DNA of 9,128 nt from Promethearchaeota archaeon (GCA_030612905.1 JAUWNA010000056.1:1-9128); one strand, 5' to 3'; positions 1-5,963 are shown, counted from the first letter of the stretch. Notes: generated from the letters alone by a model not told the origin. Made by a program: numbers and translations.

Positions 1-473
1 ATTGTCCCGTTTAATTTTAATAGCACGATTGATTCAGGTGAATGTTCGAATAATTGTCCATATTTTTCTTCAGAAGCCATAAGCTTTTTTTCCGCTAGTT
101 TCCGTCGCGTTATATCATTTATATGAACAATTATCAAATCGGGTGGTAGAAAATGCATCTTAAGGGAAATATAAACTTCTTCGCCAGTTGTTTTCATAGT
201 ATATTCAGATTTTTTATAAAGACTTTTTTTCTCTTGAAAGCATTGATTTAACGCTTCAATAATATCTGGTCTATCTTCGTGAATTTCAGATGCTTTCTTA
301 TATAGAAGATCTTTGACCTTTCCGTTAGTTACTTTTTCAGCTGCTTTGTTACAATCAATTAGAATGAAATCGTTATTTTTCTCTTGCCAAACATAAGATG
401 GAATCGGGATACCATCAAAAAAAAATTTAATATTCTTTTCCAGAAGAAATGGTTTAGGTTTTAATTCCTCCAT
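1..473 (-). CDS. PAS-domain sensor protein, N-terminal part (runs off left edge)
   Basis: The reading frame opens at an ATG at 473 and stays open to the window edge, giving 157 residues without a stop. Residues about 14-122 look like one PAS domain: it ends in the typical PAC signature (HINDIT followed by the charged helix RRKLAEKKL). A second PAS begins at about 134 with SEEKYGQLFEHSPESIV, the usual opening of a tandem PAS repeat. Such proteins bind a small ligand or cofactor and relay the signal; in archaea they are often cytosolic histidine kinases or PAS-only regulators. No kinase, HATPase or receiver domain is visible because the C-terminus lies outside the window, so the output is unknown. 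No membrane segment is seen in the visible part. A purine stretch (AAGGGA) lies about 8 bases before the ATG and may act as a ribosome binding site. Confidence 0.8.
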   Translation of the reverse strand, partial: MEELKPKPFLLEKNIKFFFDGIPIPSYVWQEKNNDFILIDCNKAAEKVTNGKVKDLLYKKASEIHEDRPDIIEALNQCFQEKKSLYKKSEYTMKTTGEEVYISLKMHFLPPDLIIVHINDITRRKLAEKKLMASEEKYGQLFEHSPESIVLLKLNGT

Positions 474-597
474 TAGATATATCCCTTATTAGAAATTTTT
501 ATCTTTTTTTATTTTATGAAAATAGAATTTCATAAGTATTAACCTCGATTAATAATTTGTCAGTTAATTATATAATAATTTTGTTAAATATCGAAAA

Positions 598-641
598 AAA
601 TAATTAAAAAATAAGATAGAAAAAAAATTGAGTTAATTCAA
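598..641 (-). terminator. Hairpin plus U-tract behind the small cupin gene
   Basis: Read on the minus strand just after the TAG at 643-645, TTGA and TCAA (641-638 and 631-628) form a 4-bp stem with a 6-base loop. It is followed directly by eight Ts (627-620) and then further T-rich sequence. Archaeal termination depends mainly on the U-tract, so this is a reasonable terminator; the stem itself is weak. Confidence 0.45.
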
Positions 642-642
642 A

Positions 643-921
643 CTAGATATCTAAATCTCCAAAATTATAATACTTTTTTACGGGTTTCTTAACGTTCCAA
701 ACGCATTTTAACCCCTTAGGAAATTGTACTAAATCTCCTTTTTTAAATTCTAGTTTTTCCCCTGTTGTATTATCAGTTACTTCGACTTCTCCTTCTAATA
801 TGTAACAAGTTTCCGTACTATCGTATGACCAATCAAAAATACTCTTCTCTTTTTCCCAAATGCCCCAAGATTTAACTTGTAATTTAGTTAACTCTTCCTC
901 AGTTGGTATTCTCTTTTTCAT
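643..921 (-). CDS. Small cupin-fold protein, EutQ/DUF861 (COG3450) type
   Basis: A single-domain cupin of 92 residues. The sequence follows the family pattern closely: PTEEELTKL, then W-x-IWEKE, FDWSYDSTETCYILEGEVEV (first cupin motif), GDLVQFPKGLKCVW (second motif) and a closing PVKKYYNFG. Members are related to the cupin part of EutQ and to ureidoglycine aminohydrolase-like proteins; most have no known reaction. The first motif lacks the usual HxH metal ligands but keeps Glu and Cys residues, as is normal in this subfamily, so a canonical metal site is not predicted. I chose the ATG at 921 because family members begin near MKK-x-PTEEE. An in-frame GTG at 930 would add three residues (MLR) and cannot be excluded. 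It is transcribed in the same direction as the PAS gene, but the 169-base gap and a terminator-like element suggest separate units. Confidence 0.85.
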   Translation of the reverse strand: MKKRIPTEEELTKLQVKSWGIWEKEKSIFDWSYDSTETCYILEGEVEVTDNTTGEKLEFKKGDLVQFPKGLKCVWNVKKPVKKYYNFGDLDI

Positions 922-1044
922 TCTCAACACTATTGATTATATTCTAATAATTGATTTTTGAAAAGTGCAATTAACTATAGGAAATTTTAAAATAAATATT
1001 AATTGCTTAATGGTGTTTCGGATTTCTTTTGTAATTAAAAAGAA

Positions 1045-1053
1045 TTATATAAG
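1045..1053 (+). promoter_or_regulatory. TATA box (distal) for the first GTPase
   Basis: TTATATAAG preceded by the purine-rich stretch AAAAAGAA looks like a good archaeal TATA box with a BRE. Transcription would start near 1077, giving a leader of about 95 bases. A second, weaker candidate (TTTAAAA at 1132-1138) would give a leader of only about 12 bases. Confidence 0.4.
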
Positions 1054-1076
1054 AAAATTTTTGTATAATAACTATA

Positions 1077-1109
1077 TTAAGTTACAAACTTAAAATTTGA
1101 TTACAAATT
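1077..1109 (+). promoter_or_regulatory. Two adjacent inverted repeats, possible operator or leader hairpins
   Basis: TTAAGTT-ACA-AACTTAA (1077-1093) is a perfect 7-bp inverted repeat. It is followed without a gap by AATTTG-ATTA-CAAATT (1094-1109), a perfect 6-bp inverted repeat. Both lie just downstream of the distal TATA box, where a repressor could block initiation, or they could fold as hairpins in a 5' leader. AT-rich DNA makes such dyads by chance more often than GC-balanced DNA does. Confidence 0.3.
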
Positions 1110-1172
1110 AAGGTGTTCTTTTAAGCTTCAATTTAAAACGTCTATTAGATTATCCTGTTATGCGATTATATC

Positions 1173-1694
1173 ATGACTAAAAAGTTTATCTTAAAGATCC
1201 TCCTTGCTGGCGAGGGTGGCGTAGGAAAAACCACACTTCTTCACAGATTTGTAGATGGAAAATTCAGTGCTGAAACCCGTATGACAATTGGTGTCGAATT
1301 TTTCCTTAAAGAGCTTGAAGTCAATAGTCATCACTGTACACTACAATTGTGGGATTTTGGAGGTCAGCAACGGTTTAGGTTTCTATTAGAAAGCTATGTT
1401 TTAGGAGCTAAAGGCGCATTATTACTTTTTGACCTAACCCGCCCAATTACCTTAGAAAAATTAGAACAATGGGTTGAAATCTGTAGAAAGAACGATCCCG
1501 ATTTACCAATTCTCTTTTTAGGAACTAAAACTGATTTGACTGATGATATTATGGTTGATGATGATTACGCTTTGGAATTTAAAGAAGCATTCAATTTATT
1601 TGATTTTTTAAAGGTTTCGAGCAAATCAGGAGATAATGTACACAGTGCTTTTGATTTATTAACAAAAAAAATATTAGAACGCCAAAATTATTAA
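1173..1694 (+). CDS. Rab/Ras-like small GTPase, copy 1
   Basis: A complete Ras-superfamily G domain of 173 residues that should cycle between GTP and GDP states. G1 is GEGGVGKT (residues 13-20). G2 is the Thr in MTIGVEF (T38), a Rab-like switch I. G3 is WDFGGQ (60-65), with the Gly-Gly-Gln of Arf proteins instead of the AGQ of Ras/Rab, and the catalytic Gln is kept. G4 is TKTD (118-121) with Thr in place of Asn, as in Rac. G5 is SSK (149-151). The C-terminus ends ERQNY, with no cysteine for prenylation and no N-terminal amphipathic extension, so any membrane contact would be indirect. Such GTPases are very numerous in Asgard archaea, where their partners are mostly unknown. The PIN-domain gene starts 23 bases after its stop, suggesting co-transcription. 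A paralogue follows at 2371. Confidence 0.95.
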   Translation: MTKKFILKILLAGEGGVGKTTLLHRFVDGKFSAETRMTIGVEFFLKELEVNSHHCTLQLWDFGGQQRFRFLLESYVLGAKGALLLFDLTRPITLEKLEQWVEICRKNDPDLPILFLGTKTDLTDDIMVDDDYALEFKEAFNLFDFLKVSSKSGDNVHSAFDLLTKKILERQNY

Positions 1695-1717
1695 ATTCTT
1701 AACCTATATGTCAAATA

Positions 1718-2149
1718 ATGTTAGAAAATTTAATCGTAATAGATGCTAACTTTATTTTACTTCCATTTCAATTTAAAATAGATTATCTACACGAAATAGA
1801 CGCGAGTTTAGAAGGAAAAACTATTTTTATCGTTTATAAGCAAATTTTCGACGAACTAGAAGCTAAAAAGATTCGAGAACCAGAAGCTAGAAAATTTCAC
1901 ATGAATTTTAAGGCTGGACTTTTATATTTAGAAAAAAATAACGAAAAATATAATATTGATTACAAACAAAACATAAAATTAAGAGAAGACACAACGGATA
2001 ACTTTTTACTCAAGTCTTGTATGGAATTAAAAAGTATAAGTAAAAGAGTCTTTTTAGCTACTAACGACGCAGAATTGCGTAGAAAAGCAAATAAAATGGA
2101 AATCAGGACGATTTTTTTACGACAGAAAAAATATCTTTCTTTCGATTAA
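1718..2149 (+). CDS. PIN-domain ribonuclease-like protein, Fcf1/Utp24 (COG1412) type
   Basis: A 143-residue single PIN domain. The four acidic positions of the PIN active site are visible: D9 in the opening IVIDANFIL motif, E46 or E48 in FDELEAKK, D94 in TTDNFLL, and D117 in ATNDAELRRKA. The stretch DANFILLPFQFKID and the late TND-x-ELR are typical of archaeal relatives of eukaryotic Fcf1/Utp24, which cut pre-rRNA. An rRNA-processing endonuclease is therefore a fair guess, but PIN domains also occur in VapC toxins and in non-catalytic proteins. No antitoxin-like partner lies next to it: both neighbours are GTPases. The gene begins 23 bases after the first GTPase and is probably on the same transcript. 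A 221-base spacer with its own TATA candidate separates it from the second GTPase. Confidence 0.85.
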   Translation: MLENLIVIDANFILLPFQFKIDYLHEIDASLEGKTIFIVYKQIFDELEAKKIREPEARKFHMNFKAGLLYLEKNNEKYNIDYKQNIKLREDTTDNFLLKSCMELKSISKRVFLATNDAELRRKANKMEIRTIFLRQKKYLSFD

Positions 2150-2167
2150 AGATGGCTTAAGCTTTTG

Positions 2168-2240
2168 ATCCATAGATGGATGAGGATTAATTATTTGTTG
2201 CAAATTTCATCCTTCACCTAAAGGAAGGAGCCCTCACTCC
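2168..2240 (+). repeat. Cluster of overlapping inverted repeats after the PIN gene
   Basis: The region is less AT-rich than its surroundings and holds several perfect dyads: ATCCAT-AG-ATGGAT (2168-2181), GGATGA (2178-2183) with TCATCC (2207-2212), TCCTTC (2210-2215) with GAAGGA (2224-2229), and GGAG (2227-2230) with CTCC (2237-2240). Some share bases and so exclude each other. It could be a 3' UTR structure, a small RNA or a regulator site. I see no tRNA or known riboswitch pattern. Confidence 0.35.
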
Positions 2241-2330
2241 AATTATAAAACTTTATTACACTTTAAAATTTCAATAATATTAATTATTTTTGTTGTTTTT
2301 TACAAGTCTTTTTGAATTCAAAGTTAAATG

Positions 2331-2339
2331 CTTAAAATT
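2331..2339 (+). promoter_or_regulatory. TATA-like element for the second GTPase
   Basis: CTTAAAATT is centred about 36 bases before the ATG at 2371 and would give a leader of about 10 bases. A second AT-rich box (ATATAATAA, about 2349-2357) is too close to the ATG for a normal start. The upstream DNA is AT-rich, so this is a weak call. Confidence 0.3.
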
Positions 2340-2370
2340 TTGAAGCTCATATAATAATTGGGGTAATCAT

Positions 2371-2886
2371 ATGTCTAAGCCTATGGTATTAAAAATTATC
2401 ACAACCGGAGAAGGGGGTGTTGGTAAGACTACGCTTCTTCATCGTTATGTAGAGGGAAAATTTTTAGCAGACACAAGAATGACGCTAGGAGTTGAATTTT
2501 TTCTAAAAGAGCTTGATTTAGATGGTAATAAAATTTTATTACAAATCTGGGATTTTGGTGGGCAGGAAAGGTTTAGATTCCTCCTCCAGAATTACATAAT
2601 GGGTGCAAAAGGAGCATTATTTCTTTTTGATCTAACAAGACCTTTTTCTTTAAATTGTATTGATGAGTGGGTTAAACTCTGTCGAAGGGAAAATCTTGAT
2701 TTGCCTATTCTTTTACTTGGCTCAAAAGCTGATTTGACAGATATGATAACAATAAACGACCCATATGTCTTGGAAGTAAAGGAGTATTACGAGATGTTCG
2801 ATTACTTGCGAATTTCAAGTAAAACGGGAGAAAATACAGACTTAGCGTTTGAATTATTGGCAAAAGAAATTATTAGAAAATTCTGA
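2371..2886 (+). CDS. Rab/Ras-like small GTPase, copy 2
   Basis: A 171-residue G domain closely related to the GTPase at 1173: a hand alignment without gaps gives about 101 identities in 170 positions. Motifs are G1 GEGGVGKT (13-20), switch I MTLGVEF with T38, G3 WDFGGQ (60-65), G4 SKAD with Ser replacing the usual Asn (118-121), and G5 SSK (149-151). Switch II reads GGQERFRFLL, against GGQQRFRFLL in copy 1. The effector-facing switch regions are nearly identical in the two copies; differences gather at 51-56, 91-99 and in the last 50 residues, where partner choice could diverge. There is no C-terminal prenylation cysteine. The gene ends 30 bases from the convergent alcohol dehydrogenase. A tandem duplication with the PIN gene between the copies is the simplest origin, but separate insertion is possible. 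Confidence 0.95.
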   Translation: MSKPMVLKIITTGEGGVGKTTLLHRYVEGKFLADTRMTLGVEFFLKELDLDGNKILLQIWDFGGQERFRFLLQNYIMGAKGALFLFDLTRPFSLNCIDEWVKLCRRENLDLPILLLGSKADLTDMITINDPYVLEVKEYYEMFDYLRISSKTGENTDLAFELLAKEIIRKF

Positions 2887-2916
2887 AATTTATCAAGATT
2901 TTATTGTGTTGCTCTT

Positions 2917-4104
2917 TTAGATACGATTTTGCACTATCTCCATTATATTTTCTCGTTTAAGTTGTACTGGATTATTTTTCATTCTTGCCTTTTCTACAAT
3001 TTTATCGACTTCTTTGATTGTAATACCATACTTTCCTAAACGATCGATGTTTAAATCATTTGTCCATTTTTCTAGAGTATCAATTAATATTGAACAATAG
3101 TAAGAAACATCAACATTTTCATATCCTTCCTTACCAACAAGTAAAGCCCCAACCATGGCATATTTTAATAATCCCTTTTTACCCGCATCACCAATCTTTT
3201 GCAATTGTGTGATGTTCATCTTTGTACTTTCTGCAAGAAGCGTTCCACACACTACACCGTGAGGGATTTCAAATAATCCGCCTAAAGACGACGCTAATCC
3301 GTGAATAATGCCTAATCCTGCGTTCGCAAGGGCAATCCCGGACATCAAAGAGCCGTACGCCATAGCAGATCTTACGCCTATATCCAAAGCGTGAGTACTA
3401 CAAACAGGTATTATTGCGTCTTTCACATATCTCATGCCCGTAAAAGCTAAAACGTTAGTGATAGGGCTTGCTCGAGGTGAAACATATGCTTCTATTAGTT
3501 GTGTAAAGGCATCCATTCCACAAGCAGCAGACACAGAAGAGGGACTTGACAATACAAGTTCGGGATCGATAATGGCATAATTTGGGACTAAATTGTCATG
3601 GCGAAGAGATTTCTTAAAACCTTCAGAGCCCACCTCAGAAATAACCGCATTTTTTGTTGCCTCACTACCGGTACCCGATGTTGTAGGTATCGCAATATAA
3701 GGAATTTTTTTTCCATCATGTATTTTATTCCCTACACCCTCGAGGTAGTTCATAATTGAATCTTCTTTAGGCATCATTGCTGAAATCGCTTTACCCGCGT
3801 CGGTAACGCTCCCCCCACCAATTCCTACGACTAAATCTATATTTTTATTTTTATACATCACTACAGTTTCGTCAATAAGCGTTGGTGTAGGTTCGCCATA
3901 AACAGAAATTATCGAAATGTTTATCGATTTCTTTTCCATCATATTCACTATCTCATCCCATTTACCCGATTCCTTAAGCGACTTTCCTCCAATTACATAA
4001 AGAACATTTCTTCCGAATTTTGGTATTATGTTATATAGTTCATTTAACTTTCTGGCACCAAAAAATATATGTGGGATACTTGTAAAGTTAAAAGTTAAAT
4101 CCAT
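2917..4104 (-). CDS. Iron-type (group III) NAD(P)-dependent alcohol dehydrogenase
   Basis: A full-length Fe-ADH family protein (395 residues; the usual length is about 380-400) that would oxidise an alcohol or reduce an aldehyde in the cytosol. The nucleotide-binding part has GIGGGSVTDAGKAIS (94-108), with GGGS and D102, and PTTSGTGSEAT (140-150). The metal-site half has GMDAFTQLIEAY (196-207), IIHGLASSLGG (266-276) and IPHGVVCGTLL (280-290). By alignment to E. coli FucO the four ligands are D198, Q202 (His in FucO), H268 and H282; the FucO proton-relay His aligns with S272. The Gln and Ser occur together in a known COG1454-type subfamily as I recall it, so the enzyme is probably active, but the metal and substrate are open. 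The ATG at 4104 lies about 26 bases from a TATA-like element, which suggests a leaderless transcript. It diverges from the cupin gene. Confidence 0.93.
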   Translation of the reverse strand: MDLTFNFTSIPHIFFGARKLNELYNIIPKFGRNVLYVIGGKSLKESGKWDEIVNMMEKKSINISIISVYGEPTPTLIDETVVMYKNKNIDLVVGIGGGSVTDAGKAISAMMPKEDSIMNYLEGVGNKIHDGKKIPYIAIPTTSGTGSEATKNAVISEVGSEGFKKSLRHDNLVPNYAIIDPELVLSSPSSVSAACGMDAFTQLIEAYVSPRASPITNVLAFTGMRYVKDAIIPVCSTHALDIGVRSAMAYGSLMSGIALANAGLGIIHGLASSLGGLFEIPHGVVCGTLLAESTKMNITQLQKIGDAGKKGLLKYAMVGALLVGKEGYENVDVSYYCSILIDTLEKWTNDLNIDRLGKYGITIKEVDKIVEKARMKNNPVQLKRENIMEIVQNRI

Positions 4105-4125
4105 ATCATTTACCTACTAAAACTA

Positions 4126-4133
4126 AATATAAT
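4126..4133 (-). promoter_or_regulatory. TATA-like element for the alcohol dehydrogenase
   Basis: On the minus strand, TATTATAT inside TTTTATTATATTT is centred about 26 bases before the ATG at 4104. That spacing places the transcription start at or next to the start codon. Confidence 0.4.
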
Positions 4134-4168
4134 AAAATTTTTAACTTAATTTAATTTTGATAATTTGA

Positions 4169-4177
4169 TTTATAATA
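4169..4177 (+). promoter_or_regulatory. TATA-like element for the metal-binding cupin
   Basis: TTTATAATA followed by four As is centred near 4173. Transcription would begin near 4198. That is well upstream of the first ATG (4260) and agrees with coding sequence beginning near 4197. Confidence 0.4.
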
Positions 4178-4196
4178 AAAGAATTAGTGATAAAAA

Positions 4197-4532
4197 ATTA
4201 AACGCGTTAACGAAAACGACTTTAAGTACAGAGAAGGAGATTCTGGCGTAAAATATTTAATGCGCGGGCCTAGCATTGATTGGGGTTTAATTTTGCTCAA
4301 ACCAGGCGAATTTATGGCCGAAAAATCTCATGGACATAACTTTATTGACGAAACTTTCTATTTTGTTAGCGGTAATGGCATTATGATTATAGACGAAAAA
4401 GAATACGACGCTCCAGAAGGAACCGTATTCTTAATTGAACCAAAAGAAATGCATAATATTCGTAATGATTCTGATAAAAGTGTTAAAGTAGTATTTATTA
4501 AAGGAGAATATAAACCTGAAGATAAGTTTTAA
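4197..4532 (+). CDS. Cupin_2-type metal-binding cupin (5' end uncertain)
   Basis: A small single-domain cupin. The first motif is HGHNFIDETFYFVSGNG, giving His, His and Glu ligands in the HxH-x4-E arrangement. The second is GTVFLIEPKEMHNI, giving the fourth ligand, His. It ends VFIKGEYKPEDKF, typical of archaeal cupins of unknown substrate. The first ATG is at 4260 and would give 90 residues. However, the same frame upstream (4197-4259) reads IKRVNENDFKYREGDSGVKY, which fits the usual N-terminus of this family, so I place the coding start at or near 4197. No ATG, GTG or TTG lies there in frame: either ATT at 4197 is the start (112 residues), or one A too many in the run 4192-4197 hides a GTG start at 4187. 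The fold is confident, the reaction unknown. aIF1A follows after 32 bases. Confidence 0.85.
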   Translation: MKRVNENDFKYREGDSGVKYLMRGPSIDWGLILLKPGEFMAEKSHGHNFIDETFYFVSGNGIMIIDEKEYDAPEGTVFLIEPKEMHNIRNDSDKSVKVVFIKGEYKPEDKF

Positions 4533-4533
4533 A

Positions 4534-4541
4534 TTTATAAA
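4534..4541 (+). promoter_or_regulatory. TATA-like element for aIF1A
   Basis: TTTATAAA lies immediately after the cupin stop and is centred about 27 bases before the GTG start of aIF1A. It could drive a leaderless aIF1A transcript. Read-through from the cupin promoter is also possible. Confidence 0.4.
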
Positions 4542-4564
4542 TTGAAAATAAAAGGTAAAATATT

Positions 4565-4945
4565 GTGGCTAAAAAAAAACAAGTAAAGAGAGGAAAGAGT
4601 AGAGGACCTTACATACCCCCAGTAATTACGCGGGTAAAATGGCCAAATACCCGAATTGGAGAAATGTTTGCTAGAGTTGTTGATATATATGGTAGTGAAC
4701 GAATGCAAGTGTTTTGTCAAGACGGAGAACATAGAATAGGCAGAATTCGTGGCAAAATTAAAAAAAGGGTATGGATAAGAAAAGGTGATTTGATAGTAAT
4801 ATCTCCATGGGACTGGGAAACGAAAGTAGAGGGCAAATTGGGTAAATGTGAAATTACTTGGAGATATACTAATGCTGAAATTTCTTGGCTTGAGCGAAAC
4901 AGAAGAATTCCAGAAATATTAGATATAAACAATATTCCTTTTTAA
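4565..4945 (+). CDS. Translation initiation factor aIF1A
   Basis: This is the archaeal counterpart of eIF1A, which binds the A site of the small ribosomal subunit and helps place the initiator tRNA. At 126 residues it is slightly longer than typical archaeal members (about 100-115). The basic N-terminal tail (MAKKKQVKRGKSRG) is followed by an OB fold (about 25-105) with the hallmarks GSERMQVFCQDG (43-54), RGKIKKRVWIRKGD (62-75) and ISPWDW (79-84), then the helical YTNAEISWLERN (101-112). The extra length is a short tail, RIPEILDINNIPF, after the helix. The start is a GTG; an in-frame TAA at 4556-4558 closes the frame upstream. AAAGGT about 8 bases upstream could act as a weak ribosome binding site. 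No other translation gene is next to it. The small overlapping frames on the opposite strand are not genes. Confidence 0.95.
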   Translation: MAKKKQVKRGKSRGPYIPPVITRVKWPNTRIGEMFARVVDIYGSERMQVFCQDGEHRIGRIRGKIKKRVWIRKGDLIVISPWDWETKVEGKLGKCEITWRYTNAEISWLERNRRIPEILDINNIPF

Positions 4946-5073
4946 AAGCTTAAAATATCTTTAATTGTGCATAACAAGCAGAATTTTACGTTTATTTTTA
5001 AAATCTCTTTAAAAAGCAAAATTTTTTAATTTAGAATTTCCTTTAGATCATAAACTTCTTTTCTATGGAATTG

Positions 5074-5083
5074 TTATTTAAAC
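5074..5083 (+). promoter_or_regulatory. TATA-like element for Spt5
   Basis: TTATTTAAAC is centred about 49 bases before the ATG at 5127, so the mRNA would have a leader of roughly 20-25 bases. That leader contains the second copy of a 9-base direct repeat (AAATAAGGA at 5089-5097 and 5104-5112) and a purine-rich AAGGGA 6 bases before the ATG, a plausible ribosome binding site. Confidence 0.4.
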
Positions 5084-5126
5084 ATCTTAAATAAGGATAA
5101 TTCAAATAAGGAAAAAGGGAAAAAGT

Positions 5127-5891
5127 ATGGTGGATCAAGAGGATAATGTAAAAGAGAGTGAAAAGGAAGGAACAGATTTAGAAGATAACTTAATTATTAT
5201 CGAGAAAGAAGAAAGTCAAGAACCTTCTACTACTCTCTTTGCTGTAAGGACTACAATTAACCAAGAAAGCAATATCTTAAGACAAATTTTCTACAGATTT
5301 AAAATCTTGGATGTTGTTCCTGATATTAGGGCAATCCTCGTATCCCCTTTATTACCTGGCTATGTGTTCTTTGAAGCACCCCAGAAGAGGGCGGTCCAAA
5401 TTGCAGTACAAGGTATACCTCATATAAAAGGAAGGATCGTTCAAAATATTGAATTAGTCGAGTTAAAACACGTAATACTCCCAAGGAGCGTTACCGAATA
5501 TTTAGAATCGGGCGATACAGTTGAAATTATAAGCGGTGTATTTGAAGGCTCCAGAGCTATTGTAATGCGTATGCCACACGATACATCAAGCAGTGAGGAA
5601 GTGGTAGTGCGCCTTCTACAAGAAGAAACACCTATAACAATCAAAATTCATGGAGACTATCTTAAACTTGTCGGAAAGAAAAAGCGCGTAGAAGAACCAA
5701 TCCCTGAAATAAAAATTAGTGAGGGAGAACTAACTACGGATTTAGATAAATCCATAAGTTTTGATGACGATTATGATGAATACGAAGAAGAATCAACTGA
5801 AGGGACTAAGGCGAAAAAGGTTGAAGCTTATCTTGAGGACGACGACGAATTCGAAGACGACGACGAATGGGCAAAGTTTGATGGGTTCTAA
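5127..5891 (+). CDS. Transcription elongation factor Spt5 (NusG family) with acidic tails
   Basis: Spt5 works with Spt4 on the RNA polymerase clamp and supports processive elongation. The NGN domain covers about 36-120: it opens LFAVRTTINQE and holds the family signature PLLPGYVFFEA (74-84) and GIPHIKGRI (96-104). A KOW domain follows at about 127-182, starting ESGDTVEIISGVFEGSRA. Typical archaeal Spt5 is about 145-150 residues; this one has 254. The extra length is an acidic N-terminal extension of about 35 residues and an acidic C-terminal tail of about 70 residues (185-254) that ends in two EDDDE repeats. An acidic region before NGN recalls eukaryotic Spt5, but both tails are low complexity, so homology is not shown. 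In many archaea spt5 sits with secE and ribosomal protein genes; here it stands alone with its own promoter. Confidence 0.93.
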   Translation: MVDQEDNVKESEKEGTDLEDNLIIIEKEESQEPSTTLFAVRTTINQESNILRQIFYRFKILDVVPDIRAILVSPLLPGYVFFEAPQKRAVQIAVQGIPHIKGRIVQNIELVELKHVILPRSVTEYLESGDTVEIISGVFEGSRAIVMRMPHDTSSSEEVVVRLLQEETPITIKIHGDYLKLVGKKKRVEEPIPEIKISEGELTTDLDKSISFDDDYDEYEEESTEGTKAKKVEAYLEDDDEFEDDDEWAKFDGF

Positions 5892-5893
5892 AC

Positions 5894-5899
5894 TTTTTT
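5894..5899 (+). terminator. Short T-tract after Spt5
   Basis: Six Ts occur two bases after the Spt5 stop codon, followed by TTTCTC. This is a short but plausible archaeal U-tract terminator. Confidence 0.3.
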
Positions 5900-5963
5900 A
5901 TTTCTCAAATAAAACTTGAAACCATAATTTGGGATAGAACTATTTAGCTAAATTTTTAAACTA

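Noticed and set aside
1718..2149. PIN gene as a VapC toxin of a toxin-antitoxin pair
   Set aside because: No small antitoxin frame precedes or overlaps it; the upstream neighbour is a GTPase, and the sequence is closer to the Fcf1-like group.
2168..2240. C/D-box guide RNA in the structured spacer
   Set aside because: A GGATGAGG stretch resembles a C box only loosely, and I found no CTGA D box at a fitting distance.
4535..4732. Open frame on the minus strand over the start of aIF1A
   Set aside because: It lies opposite a confidently identified gene, has no recognisable domain and reads as a low-information shadow.
4717..4932. Open frame on the minus strand over the end of aIF1A
   Set aside because: Also antisense to aIF1A, with no family resemblance or ribosome binding site.
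5441..5644. Open frame on the minus strand inside Spt5
   Set aside because: Antisense to the conserved NGN-KOW coding region; composition fits a shadow frame.
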